In this document: piece by piece, positions 35,031-43,805 of the stretch
How the letters are laid out: every line of letters begins with the position of its first letter
Numbering within the stretch: the first letter of the stretch is position 1
From: Anaerolineaceae bacterium
GTDB lineage: Bacteria; Chloroflexota; Anaerolineae; Aggregatilineales; Phototrophicaceae
Assembly: GCA_016124855.1 (NCBI GenBank)
Contig: WGMX01000027.1
Span: 62,001-126,000, forward strand
DNA length: 64,000 nt
Direction: 5' to 3'
Position numbers and translations under genes: made by a program
The notes under the pieces: model-generated
The model's input: only the letters and a program-made list of their open reading frames with translations
Databases searched by the model: none
Told to the model about the DNA's origin: nothing

Positions 35031-37034
35031 ATGACATTATCAAAATACAGATTTTTGGGGTTACTTTCATCACTTTTGCTGGTGATGATGGGATTGTCTC
35101 AGTTCGGCGCAGTTGAAGCTAATCCGCGTGTGGTCGAACCCGCCAAAGGTGTGGATATGGCACTCGCTACGGGCACAACCCTTACCGTCGCGGTTAGCCC
35201 GACCAGTGGATTGGTTGGCTCGATGGTCAAGGTTGATCTCAAATTAACAAACGCCAGCAACCTCTACGGTTTGCAAGTCGATTGTACGGTAACTCCTTCT
35301 GTATTAGCGGGACAAACCCGTACCAACGGCACCATCTTTACCTCCAACAACAGCTTTATTTTGGATAGTAATCCACAGTCCAACGGGACATGGTCACTTT
35401 CCGGCAGTTTGTTGAATCCCGCTCCGGCTTTTAGCGGCGCTGCGACTGCTTTCACCTTGAACTATAACGTAATTGGTGCAGGAGACTCTCCTATAAACTG
35501 CGTGACAATGGCAGTGGATGCAGATGGTAATCCGGTGAGTGTCAGTGTGGTCAATGGTAGCTTCAGCGCGACTATTCCGGTAACACCTACAGCCACTCCC
35601 ACAGGAACACCGATTCCACCGACTGCTACACCAACCAACACCCCAGTCCCACCGACAGCGACCTTCACACCAACACCCATCCCACCGACCAACACGCCTG
35701 TGCCGCCCACCCCCGCACCAACCACCGGAACGATTAGCGGCTCGGTCAAATATGAAAAACGCAGCAGTCACGCGGGTATTTCAGTCACTCTATTGACGGG
35801 CGGCGCAACCGGAGTCAGTGCCGGACAAGTGACGACTGGCGCGGACGGTGCATTCCAATTTACCAATGTGACAGCAGGCGCTTATGCAGTGAAGATGACA
35901 GCGGCTGGACACTTAGGTGCTGTGTACACGTTTACACTCGGCGCGGGTGGTATCAGCCTCAATGTGGTAACGTTGCTTGCAGGCGATGCCGATGGCAGCG
36001 GTGTGATTAATCTGGCAGACGCAGGTCTGATCGGCGCGAATTATAAGGGGACGGTTCCACCCGCTCCCGCCAGCGCGGATTTTAATGCCGATGGAGTTAT
36101 CAATCTCGTTGATTTGGTGCTCGTGGGCAAGAACTTTGGTAAAACAACTCAAACCATTAACCAACCGCCTCCAACAGGTGGAAGTGGCCCAACCATTGCC
36201 AATTGTCCGGTATTTCCGGCGGATAACCCTTGGAATCAGGTGGTAACTGGCTTGCCTGTACATCCGAACTCGGCCAATTACATCGCCAGTATCAACTCAA
36301 CCAAGCAGTATCTCCATGCTGATTTCGGATCAGACCCGACTTATGGCATTCCCTATGTGGTGGTGAATGGTTCGCAGGCTAAAGTGCCGATCACCTTTAC
36401 GGATTACGGTGATGAAAGTGATCCCGGCCCGTATCCTATTCCGCCTGATGCACTGGTTGAAGGTGCGGGTGAAGATGGCGACCGGCATGTGATCACGGTC
36501 GATGGCGACAACTGCAAGCTGTATGAACTTTTCTATGCCAACAAGAATAATCAAGGCGGTTGGGATGCTTCATCGGGTGCAGTGTTCAACCTGCTGTCGA
36601 ATGCCCTGCGTCCGGCGGGTTGGACAAGTGCTGATGCCGCAGGCTTGCCGATCTTCCCCGGGTTGGTCCGTTACGACGAAATCCAAGCAGGTATGATTAA
36701 CCATGCGTTGCGCTTTACCGTCCACGATTCGCAGCGGGCTTATATCCTGCCAGCGACTCACTTCGCCTCATCCAGCACCAATGCCAACCTGCCACCAATG
36801 GGACTGCGGGTGCGCCTAAAGGCCAGCTTTGATATTAGCGGCTACACGGGTGCATCAAAGATCATCCTTCAGGCGCTCAAGACCTACGGCATGATCGTCG
36901 CCGATAACGGTTCAAGCTGGTTTATCAGCGGGGCAACCGACAACCGTTGGAATGACGACGACTTGAACCAACTCAAAGGCGTACCGGGCAGCGCCTTTGA
37001 AGCGGTGAATACCGGCAGTCTCGTGACCCAATAA
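35031..37034 (+). CDS. Secreted cohesin-like / dockerin protein with unknown C-terminal domain
   Basis: This 667-residue protein has a signal peptide (FLGLLSSLLLVMMGLSQFGA) and a cohesin-like domain (about 45-185: NLYGLQVDCTV, FTLNYNVIGAG). A Thr/Pro-rich linker (190-238) and a CnaB-like Ig domain (about 240-315, ISGSVKYEKRSSHAG) follow. The dockerin (about 318-380) has two Ca-loop repeats, GDADGSGVINLADAGLIGAN and ADFNADGVINLVDLVLVGKN. The last 280 residues (NCPVFPADNPWNQVV onward) form a separate domain I do not recognise. Carrying a cohesin-like and a dockerin module in one chain would allow self-association or linkage to the next gene product, which carries very similar modules. Likely cell-surface or extracellular. 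A G-rich ribosome site precedes ATG 35031. Confidence 0.82.
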   Translation: MTLSKYRFLGLLSSLLLVMMGLSQFGAVEANPRVVEPAKGVDMALATGTTLTVAVSPTSGLVGSMVKVDLKLTNASNLYGLQVDCTVTPSVLAGQTRTNGTIFTSNNSFILDSNPQSNGTWSLSGSLLNPAPAFSGAATAFTLNYNVIGAGDSPINCVTMAVDADGNPVSVSVVNGSFSATIPVTPTATPTGTPIPPTATPTNTPVPPTATFTPTPIPPTNTPVPPTPAPTTGTISGSVKYEKRSSHAGISVTLLTGGATGVSAGQVTTGADGAFQFTNVTAGAYAVKMTAAGHLGAVYTFTLGAGGISLNVVTLLAGDADGSGVINLADAGLIGANYKGTVPPAPASADFNADGVINLVDLVLVGKNFGKTTQTINQPPPTGGSGPTIANCPVFPADNPWNQVVTGLPVHPNSANYIASINSTKQYLHADFGSDPTYGIPYVVVNGSQAKVPITFTDYGDESDPGPYPIPPDALVEGAGEDGDRHVITVDGDNCKLYELFYANKNNQGGWDASSGAVFNLLSNALRPAGWTSADAAGLPIFPGLVRYDEIQAGMINHALRFTVHDSQRAYILPATHFASSSTNANLPPMGLRVRLKASFDISGYTGASKIILQALKTYGMIVADNGSSWFISGATDNRWNDDDLNQLKGVPGSAFEAVNTGSLVTQ

Positions 37035-37099
37035 ATCTCTAGCTGGTAGGGAAAAGATATTGAAGGTTGACAATTAAATTCGGTATTGAGGGATGGATA

Positions 37100-37166
37100 G
37101 CGGACGGCATGTATGCCGTCCCTACATAAGAATTGTGTTCGTAGGGACGCGATATATCGCGTCCGC
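37100..37166. repeat. Doublet of GTAGGG hairpins in inverted orientation (REPIN-like)
   Basis: GCGGACGGCAT-GT-ATGCCGTCCCTAC (37100-37125) is followed after 15 bases by GTAGGGACGCGATA and TATCGCGTCCGC (37141-37166). Both stems are perfect, the GTAGGG ends face each other, and the pair forms a larger inverted arrangement between two secreted-protein genes. Confidence 0.85.
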
Positions 37167-37267
37167 TGTGGGATGATTACCAGATTATTTCATCAACCGT
37201 CATTACCTTTCCCCACAAACGGCACATCGCAGATAATGGTTTAAGCAACTTGTTCAAGGCTTAATGT

Positions 37268-40200
37268 ATGAATAGAAGACGCATTTCAGGGGCAGTTGCG
37301 GCCTTCGGTTTATTGGTGGCAATGGTCTGGATGCTTGGGGGACAAGCCGCCTACGCAGCCGCGCCATTGACCATTTACGGCGATAATTTGACGAGCGGTT
37401 GGGCCAATTGGTCGTGGAGCACCACGATCAATTTTGCTGCGACCACACCTATTCACGGCGGCAGCAGTTCGCTATCAGCCAAATATGATGCAGCGTGGGC
37501 AGGCGTTTATCTGCGTTCCAATCAAGCGGTTGGCGCGGGTTATGATACGCTGCGCTTCTGGATCAATGGCGGCACTGGCAACCAACTGATTAGCGTATCG
37601 TTCTATGATGCCAACAGTAACGCTGTGCAAGCCAAGAGCATACAGGCTGTAGCCAATACATGGACTCAGGTCGATATTTCGTTAGCGGCCTTTGGGCCAA
37701 GTAGTAATCTATGGGGTGTGGTGTGGCAGGAAAACACGGGTAATGCTCAACCTGTTTTCTATTTGGATGACATTCAACTCCTCACGCAGGGATCAACCCC
37801 GCAGCCACCACAATCAGGCTTAACGCTAAGAGTCGATGCAGCAGCCGGACGACATGCCATTAGCCCTTATATCTATGGAATGAACTTCGCGGATGCAGCA
37901 CTGGCAGCCGATATTAAACTGCCGATCAACCGTTGGGGCGGTAATGGCACAACACGCTATAACTTCAAACTGGATACTAGCAATCACGCTTCCGACTGGT
38001 ATTTCGAGAATATCCCTGATGACAACAGCAATCCCGGCGCGTTGCCCAATGGTTCAGGCGCGGATAATTTTGTGGCAGCCAATAAAGGACGCGGCACAGA
38101 TACCCTGATGACGGTGCCGCTCATCGGTTGGACACCTAAAACGCGGGCTTATGCTTGCGGTTTTAGTGTAGCAAAGTACGGCGCACAACAGTCGGTTGAC
38201 CCCTATCGTCCCGACTGCGGGAATGGTATCAAAACGAATGGTACGAATATCACTGGCAACGATCCGACCGATACCAGCCTCGCGATTACACCCGCTTTCG
38301 TCCAAGAGTGGATGAACCATCTCAAGGGCGTGTTTGGGGTCGCAGGTACAGGCGGTGTGCGCTTCTATAACCTCGACAATGAACCTATGTTGTGGAGCGA
38401 GACTCACCGCGATGTGCATCCCAATCCATTGAGCTATGACGAACTGCGCGACCGTACTTACCAATATGCGGCTGCGATTAAGGCAAATGATCCGGCGGCG
38501 CAAACGCTCGGCCCTGTGGAATGGGGTTGGTCGGGTTATTTCTACTCGATGCTGGATATGTCGGCAGGTGGTTCATGGTGGAACAATCCGCTTGACCGCA
38601 ACGCACACGGCGGCATGGAGCTGACCGCGTGGTATCTCGACCAGATGAAGAAGTACGAGCAGACCAATGGCGTTCGGATTTTGGATTACCTTGACTTGCA
38701 CTATTACCCGCAGTCCAGCGGTGTGTCACTGAGTCCGGCAGGCAGCCAAGCCACTCAAGATTTACGCCTGCGATCTACGCGTTCACTCTGGGATTCAACT
38801 TATGTCGATGAAAGCTGGATCAACGACAAAATCCGTATGATCCCACGGATGCACGATTGGGTGAACACTTATTACCCCGGCACAAAACTCGCCATCACCG
38901 AGTATAACTTCGGCGGGTTGGAACATATCAACGGCGCAATGACTCAGGCCGATGTGTTGGGCATCTTCGGGCGCGAAGGGCTTGATCTGGCGACGATGTG
39001 GGATCCGCCAACCGCAGCCCAACCAGCAGCTTATGCCTTCCGCATGTACCGGAATTATAATGGTCAAGGCGGCATGTTCGGTGAAACGGCTGTACAGGCC
39101 AGCAGCGATGACCAGAGCAAGTTATCGGTTTACGCAGCGCAGCGGGCGGATAATGCACTAACCATCATGGTCATCAATAAGACGACCAGCGCTCAAACCA
39201 GCACGCTTAATTTAGCTAATTTCAACGGTGCAGCAGCACAGGTTTATACGTACAGTCAAGCCAATTTGAGCCAGATTATACGTGGGACGGATGTCGCCAT
39301 TAGTGCGAATAACATCAGTACGACTTATCCAGCGCAGTCGATTACTTTGTTGGTGATTCCGGCGGGTTCAGCCCCTACTGCTACACCAATCACACCGACG
39401 ATTACTCCGACCAAAACACCGACTATCACACCTACCCTAGACCTTACTCCTCACATTTCTAACATGATGCCGACTCTTATGGTACAGCCTGTCCAGCCTA
39501 ATGATGCTCTACTGACAACTCCAACACCTGTTCCAACTAATATGCCGGTTTTAGGGCCGCCCGGAACCGGTTGGACGATGGTTTTCAACGATGAGTTTGA
39601 CGGCGGGGCGCTTGACGCTTCCAAGTGGAATACGTGTTATCAATGGGCGCTGGATTACGGCTTTAACTACTGCCGAGCCGGTAACGATGAGTTGCAGTGG
39701 TATCAACCGGATGATGTATCGGTTCAAAATGGTCAGCTTCATTTGAAGGCCGAGAAGCGCAGCTTCCAGAACGCTAATTACACCTCCGGCATGGTGGACT
39801 CGCACGGCAAATTCAACTTCCTTTATGGTTATGCCGAAGCCCGTTTCCGCGTGCCCAAGGGCAAAGGCTTGTGGCCTGCTTTCTGGATGCTGCCCCAAGA
39901 TAAGTCATGGCCTCCTGAGATCGACATCATGGAAATTTTGGGTGATAAACCGAATCTGGCTTATACGACACTGCATTGGGGACAAGAAAATAACAGCACC
40001 GGTAAAGTGTTTAATGGCCCTGACTTCTCGGCGGATTTCCATACTTTCGCGGTCAACTGGCAGAAAGGACTCATTGTCTGGTACATCGACGGTGTTGAAG
40101 TTTTCCGCACGACTAGCAACACACCCGATAAAGCTATGTACGTCATTCTTAATCTGGCGGTAGGCGGTTCATGGCCCGGTAGTCCAGATGGCAACACGGT

Positions 40201-41386
40201 TTTCCCCGCGAATTTTGATGTGGACTACGTGCGCGTTTGGCAGCAGGGGCAACCCACATCCCCGACCACAACACTGGTTCAACCAACGGCAACGGTTATC
40301 CCGCCGACCTTTACGGTTGTGCCACCCACAGCGACACTTATACCCGCGACCAATACGCTGGTTCCGACTGACACGCTGGCAGCGCCGACTGCAACCTTTA
40401 CACCCGAATTAGCGACCGTGACAGAGATTGCTCCGACACCTGAACCAACCGGCGCAACACTCGCTATTGAGATGAGTTCTCCAAGTGCTCCAAGTGGGTC
40501 AACCGTAAGCGCGACACTCAAGTTGTTCAACATGAACGGCCTTTACGGTATGCAAGTGGAGTGTCAAGTTGATCCAACGATGCTTAGCGGTACAAGCTAC
40601 AAGGATGGTGAAATCTTTACCTCTGCGAACAGCTTCATTGTAGATGCGGGTTATCAGAGTGACGGCAGCTGGTCGGTGGCAAGCAGTTTGCTTAACCCTG
40701 CGCCCGCTTTTAATGGCGATGGAACGGCTTTCAGCTTGAACTTCAAGGTGTTGAAGGCCGGACAGACAAACGTTGCTTGTACGGTGCTGGCGGTTGATGC
40801 AAACGGCAACCAACTGCCTTTGACGGTGGTTAATGGTCACATCATCAGTACCGAAGGGCCGGTACAACCCACCCGTGTTCCACCGATTTTTACAGCTATA
40901 CCTGCTACGGATGTTCCTTTGCCGACGATAACTCCAACCCTTGAACCAACATTGACTCCTATGCCGGGGGCAATTAGCGGCGTGGTCAAGTACGAGAAGC
41001 GGGATAATCAAACGGGTATTGCGGTCACGGTGTTGTTGGTGGGTACACCTTTCCTACAAAGTCAGACGAATGCCGATGGCAGCTTCCGATTTGATAATCT
41101 TCCGGCAGGTCAATACACGGTGCAGTTCAGGGCGGCGGGATACTTGACCAGTACTACGACCGTTGATGTCCATGAAGGGCAGTGCGTGACTGTTCAGGTG
41201 ACGTTGGTGGCCGGTGACATCGACGGAAACGGTATGGTTGACTTGACGGATGCCGGTTTCATCGGCGCAAATTACCGCGTGCAAGTGCCGCCCGCGCCCT
41301 CTGTGGCTGACCTAAACGCTGATGGCGTGATTAATCTGGTGGACTTGGTGCTGGTCGGCAAAAACTTTGGCAAGACCAGCCAGTAA
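37268..41386 (+). CDS. Bifunctional GH44-GH16 glycosidase with cohesin-like and dockerin modules
   Basis: This 1372-residue secreted protein has a signal peptide (about 1-31), a CBM-like domain (33-172) and a GH44 endoglucanase/xyloglucanase-type domain (185-700, NRWGGNGTTRYNF, acid/base E372 in YNLDNEPMLW, nucleophile E545 in ITEYNFGG). A TP linker and a GH16 beta-glucanase domain (768-992) follow, with E884, D886 and E889 in PPEIDIMEIL. After a second linker come a cohesin-like domain (about 1063-1198), a CnaB-like domain (about 1238-1305) and a dockerin (about 1312-1372). The last three modules closely resemble those of the upstream gene product, so a shared surface assembly is likely. Predicted substrates are beta-glucans or xyloglucan, outside the cell. 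A run of intergenic repeats follows the stop. Confidence 0.9.
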   Translation: MNRRRISGAVAAFGLLVAMVWMLGGQAAYAAAPLTIYGDNLTSGWANWSWSTTINFAATTPIHGGSSSLSAKYDAAWAGVYLRSNQAVGAGYDTLRFWINGGTGNQLISVSFYDANSNAVQAKSIQAVANTWTQVDISLAAFGPSSNLWGVVWQENTGNAQPVFYLDDIQLLTQGSTPQPPQSGLTLRVDAAAGRHAISPYIYGMNFADAALAADIKLPINRWGGNGTTRYNFKLDTSNHASDWYFENIPDDNSNPGALPNGSGADNFVAANKGRGTDTLMTVPLIGWTPKTRAYACGFSVAKYGAQQSVDPYRPDCGNGIKTNGTNITGNDPTDTSLAITPAFVQEWMNHLKGVFGVAGTGGVRFYNLDNEPMLWSETHRDVHPNPLSYDELRDRTYQYAAAIKANDPAAQTLGPVEWGWSGYFYSMLDMSAGGSWWNNPLDRNAHGGMELTAWYLDQMKKYEQTNGVRILDYLDLHYYPQSSGVSLSPAGSQATQDLRLRSTRSLWDSTYVDESWINDKIRMIPRMHDWVNTYYPGTKLAITEYNFGGLEHINGAMTQADVLGIFGREGLDLATMWDPPTAAQPAAYAFRMYRNYNGQGGMFGETAVQASSDDQSKLSVYAAQRADNALTIMVINKTTSAQTSTLNLANFNGAAAQVYTYSQANLSQIIRGTDVAISANNISTTYPAQSITLLVIPAGSAPTATPITPTITPTKTPTITPTLDLTPHISNMMPTLMVQPVQPNDALLTTPTPVPTNMPVLGPPGTGWTMVFNDEFDGGALDASKWNTCYQWALDYGFNYCRAGNDELQWYQPDDVSVQNGQLHLKAEKRSFQNANYTSGMVDSHGKFNFLYGYAEARFRVPKGKGLWPAFWMLPQDKSWPPEIDIMEILGDKPNLAYTTLHWGQENNSTGKVFNGPDFSADFHTFAVNWQKGLIVWYIDGVEVFRTTSNTPDKAMYVILNLAVGGSWPGSPDGNTVFPANFDVDYVRVWQQGQPTSPTTTLVQPTATVIPPTFTVVPPTATLIPATNTLVPTDTLAAPTATFTPELATVTEIAPTPEPTGATLAIEMSSPSAPSGSTVSATLKLFNMNGLYGMQVECQVDPTMLSGTSYKDGEIFTSANSFIVDAGYQSDGSWSVASSLLNPAPAFNGDGTAFSLNFKVLKAGQTNVACTVLAVDANGNQLPLTVVNGHIISTEGPVQPTRVPPIFTAIPATDVPLPTITPTLEPTLTPMPGAISGVVKYEKRDNQTGIAVTVLLVGTPFLQSQTNADGSFRFDNLPAGQYTVQFRAAGYLTSTTTVDVHEGQCVTVQVTLVAGDIDGNGMVDLTDAGFIGANYRVQVPPAPSVADLNADGVINLVDLVLVGKNFGKTSQ

Positions 41387-41390
41387 AGAA

Positions 41391-41501
41391 GTAGGTTATC
41401 GAAAGAAACAAGCCAACCCCCACCCTAACCCTCCCCCGCAAGCGATGGAGGGAACTATACCAATACACTTGTTCATAAGCTCACAACTTTCGAAAAACCA
41501 C
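41391..41501 (-). mobile_element. MITE-like element, copy 1 (111 bp)
   Basis: The ends GTAGGTTATCGAAAG and CTTTCGAAAAACCAC form a 15-base terminal inverted repeat (12 of 15 matching) around a CCCTCCC-type hairpin in minus orientation. The copy at 57817-57926 has the same end-to-hairpin order on the other strand. Confidence 0.65.
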
Positions 41502-41505
41502 TGAT

Positions 41506-41614
41506 GTGGTTTCCCAAATATTTCGAGAAAACCTGTAACTAGATATATAGATTCCCTCCCCGTAGTAACAGGGAGGGCTAGGGTGGGGTCGGCTTGAAAC
41601 TTTCGAGACTCTAC
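41506..41614 (+). mobile_element. MITE-like element, degenerate copy 2 (109 bp)
   Basis: GTGGTTT at the left and CTTTCGAGACTCTAC at the right enclose the hairpin CCCTCCC-CGTAGTAACA-GGGAGGG. It lies four bases from copy 1, head to head. The left end is more diverged. Confidence 0.5.
41554..41590 (+). repeat. CCCTCCC-CGTAGTAACA-GGGAGGG hairpin with inverted loop
   Basis: The flanks, including CTAGGGTGGGGT, match 24134-24170, but the ten-base loop is its exact reverse complement. Confidence 0.85.
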
Positions 41615-41647
41615 ATGAGTTACAAGCGGCAAGTTTCAAGGTGCAAG

Positions 41648-41669
41648 AAGAGGCGGGCAACCGCCTCTT
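41648..41669 (+). terminator. Hairpin AAGAGGCGG-GCAA-CCGCCTCTT
   Basis: A perfect nine-base-pair stem with a GNRA-type GCAA loop is followed by GTTAAATTG. It could be a terminator in either direction, since poly-T is weak. Confidence 0.5.
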
Positions 41670-41682
41670 GTTAAATTGTAGT

Positions 41683-41718
41683 AAATGATGCAAATGATTC
41701 GCAATTTTTGCATCATTT
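41683..41718. repeat. Perfect 12-base inverted repeat AAATGATGCAAA / TTTGCATCATTT
   Basis: The arms at 41683-41694 and 41707-41718 are exact, separated by 12 bases that again contain TGAT and GCAA motifs. Confidence 0.7.
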
Positions 41719-41727
41719 GCATATTTC

Positions 41728-41870
41728 CCGCTGAAATGACTGGCGGATGGCTCGGCTGATGCCGCTGAATTGACATTTTGTATCGGCGGGAAGCTCGGTC
41801 AATGCCATTGAAATGACGCAAATGCAGCGGATCGCCCGGCTGATGCCACCGCTGTGCAATTTGGGGTGTG
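41728..41870. repeat. Degenerate tandem repeats of about 34-43 bases
   Basis: Units starting CCGCTGAAATGAC, CCGCTGAATTGAC, CCATTGAAATGAC and CCACCGCTG each end in a (C)GGCTGATG or CGGTCAATG motif. Three and a half units are visible. Confidence 0.55.
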
Positions 41871-41896
41871 CCGCTGCTGTAAATGCAATATAATTT

Positions 41897-41932
41897 TTAC
41901 CACAGTCCCACGGGAGGCTTCGCACAGACACA
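41897..41932 (+). repeat. ACCACAG..CACAGACACAGAGG short repeat with an 18-base insert
   Basis: The insert TCCCACGGGAGGCTTCGC (41905-41922) is the exact reverse complement of 11590-11607, and it splits a motif of the type seen at 24181-24207. Confidence 0.5.
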
Positions 41933-42161
41933 GAGGGTATAGAGATATTCACAGAGTGAGTTCATAGGGCTTCGCATAAGAACTTTGATAGTCGATACAG
42001 AAATTTTGAGAGAAAAACACACTTCATTATAGAACATAAGTTCATTGGTTGTCAACGAGATTCGGTTCGAGTTTACAAACCATTTCTCTGATTGAGAATC
42101 GACTTCTAAGCAACTGGCGCTAAACTATCAAACAAAAAACCATCGACTAAGGATTTTTCTC

Positions 42162-42980
42162 ATGCGCCTTGCTATTCAAGAAGACATGCTCGCCGGAAAT
42201 ACAACACTCGAACGTTTTGAGAATGCCCGTGCATTGGGGCTGGAAGGTGTTGAGGTTTGGGGAAGCGGCTTGACCAGCCGTGTACCTGAATTGATAGAGG
42301 CCGCCCAACAAACCGGCGTGGTTGTTTCCGCCGTTAATCATGGGCAGCAGGGGCGCCTGCTTGATCCTGATCGTGCCGAACGAGAACGAGCGCTGGCAGC
42401 CTTCCGCCAATCGGTTGTGGATGGTGTGGATTTAGGTGCAGTGGGGGTCATTCTCGTGCCGCATTTTGCCGAGCCGACTCTGCCCGATTTGACCCCTTAC
42501 AAATCGGTGGTGCAGTTGGAATACGAAATGCTGCATAACCACCTGCGCACCTTATCGGATTATGTTTATGCGATTGGCATCGACCTTTACATCGAACCCA
42601 TCAACCATTATGAAACGCACTTCCTCAATACCTTGGCGGATGCCATCAAAGTGCGCCGCAAAATTAAAGATCATCCGCATGTCAAGCTGAATGCGGATGT
42701 CTTTCATATGGCGATGGAGGAACAAAACAGCCTGCAAGCGCTGCGGGATTACGCCAATGACATCGGTTACATTCATCTTTCGGATAGCAACCGTCGTTTG
42801 CCCGGTCAAGGCATGATCGATTTTGCTTCAATCGCTGCTGTTCTTAAAGAAACCGGATTTAACGGATGGCTGGCATTAGAATGTGGGCATCCGGGGCAAA
42901 ACGCCGAATACGCCCATCAATTCATGGCAGATTTGCCGGCCTCGCTCGACCATTTGCGTAAAGCGGGTATGATGTCTTAA
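42162..42980 (+). CDS. Sugar phosphate isomerase/epimerase-like TIM barrel
   Basis: This 272-residue cytosolic protein belongs to the xylose-isomerase-like / AP-endonuclease-2 superfamily. Metal-ligand positions fit the fold: Glu in YIEPINHYE, Asp and His in LNADVFHMAME, His/Asp in YIHLSDSNR and Glu in ALECGHPG. The likely chemistry is isomerisation or epimerisation of a keto-sugar or related polyol, substrate unknown. ATG 42162 begins the first barrel strand (MRLAIQEDML), so the start is good. It follows a repeat-filled gap after the glycosidase gene; a link to use of released sugars is possible but not shown. Confidence 0.8.
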   Translation: MRLAIQEDMLAGNTTLERFENARALGLEGVEVWGSGLTSRVPELIEAAQQTGVVVSAVNHGQQGRLLDPDRAERERALAAFRQSVVDGVDLGAVGVILVPHFAEPTLPDLTPYKSVVQLEYEMLHNHLRTLSDYVYAIGIDLYIEPINHYETHFLNTLADAIKVRRKIKDHPHVKLNADVFHMAMEEQNSLQALRDYANDIGYIHLSDSNRRLPGQGMIDFASIAAVLKETGFNGWLALECGHPGQNAEYAHQFMADLPASLDHLRKAGMMS

Positions 42981-43070
42981 CGTTTTCGTTAAATTCTGAG
43001 GAATCACTTACCATATTTTCAGGCACTGCCTATCCCATAGGGCGTATACTCATAATGCTAAGTTGCATAG

Positions 43071-43805
43071 ATGTATTCGTTGAGTGGTGTGCATGTGCTG
43101 TATCAAGTCCTAAGGAAATTACTGACATTGAGCCTCTACGTAGGCATTAGTTTGGGGATAGTCGCCTGTGAAGGAACAGTCGAGCCGACCGAGACTCCTG
43201 CTCCGACACCCACAAGTAGTCCCGCGCCGATTGCCAAAAGGATTAGCGCCAACTTGAGTGGTGTACAAATTAACATGCGTGTTCCGCCGGGTTGGAATGG
43301 ACGCCAGATGGACGATGGCATCTTAATTGCCGAGCGAAAAAGTTCCATTCACAATCCCGGCAAGCTGATGGGGATGCAGGTTTACATTTTCGTTCATGCG
43401 CTTAATGACTTTCCATCGTCGGTCAGTACCGACTCGCATCCGGCGCGCCGCATCCTGCAAAAAATCTTATCCCAACCGGCTTTGGTGGGCGACTCGGCTG
43501 TGACTGATCCGGAGCCATTTACATGGGATGGAAATGACGCGGCTTATTATCTGGTGAACGACACCAATGAAAATGTGTCCTTGATTATGGCGGTTGTGAT
43601 CGCCAACCAATCGCAGTTAGTGGCGATCAACATTAGCTGCCCCTCTGATCGGGCTGAATCAATCCGCGAATCCTTACCCGAATTGTTATCGGATTTATGG
43701 GTGAATAACGCGCTGATGAGCTTTTCAGGGGTCGATGCGCTGCCTGATCCGCTGATTTTTCCGCGTTACAAAGAATCAATGGCAACTCCGACCGCGTCAG
43801 GCTAG
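43071..43805 (+). CDS. Lipoprotein of unknown function
   Basis: This 244-residue predicted lipoprotein has a hydrophobic stretch LTLSLYVGISLGIVAC whose last four residues form a lipobox, with the modified Cys at about 33. A Thr/Pro linker (TETPAPTPTSSPAP) and a globular domain (about 55-225) follow. That domain starts with a strand pair like ISANLSGVQINMRVPPGW and resembles the PsbP/Mog1-type folds of small lipoproteins, but I cannot assign it. The start is uncertain: Met1 at 43071, or a GTG closer to the signal. It converges with a DUF4097-like gene, the two stops sharing bases 43803-43804. Confidence 0.7.
   Translation: MYSLSGVHVLYQVLRKLLTLSLYVGISLGIVACEGTVEPTETPAPTPTSSPAPIAKRISANLSGVQINMRVPPGWNGRQMDDGILIAERKSSIHNPGKLMGMQVYIFVHALNDFPSSVSTDSHPARRILQKILSQPALVGDSAVTDPEPFTWDGNDAAYYLVNDTNENVSLIMAVVIANQSQLVAINISCPSDRAESIRESLPELLSDLWVNNALMSFSGVDALPDPLIFPRYKESMATPTASG

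Larger units (their letters stand above)
41387..42161. other. 775-base intergenic region packed with repeats, no gene
   Basis: In order it holds two MITE-like elements (41391-41501 and 41506-41614), a GCAA-loop hairpin (41648-41669), a 12-base inverted repeat (41683-41718), degenerate tandem units (41728-41870) and a short-repeat cluster (41897-41960). No open frame here has coding features. Confidence 0.75.
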
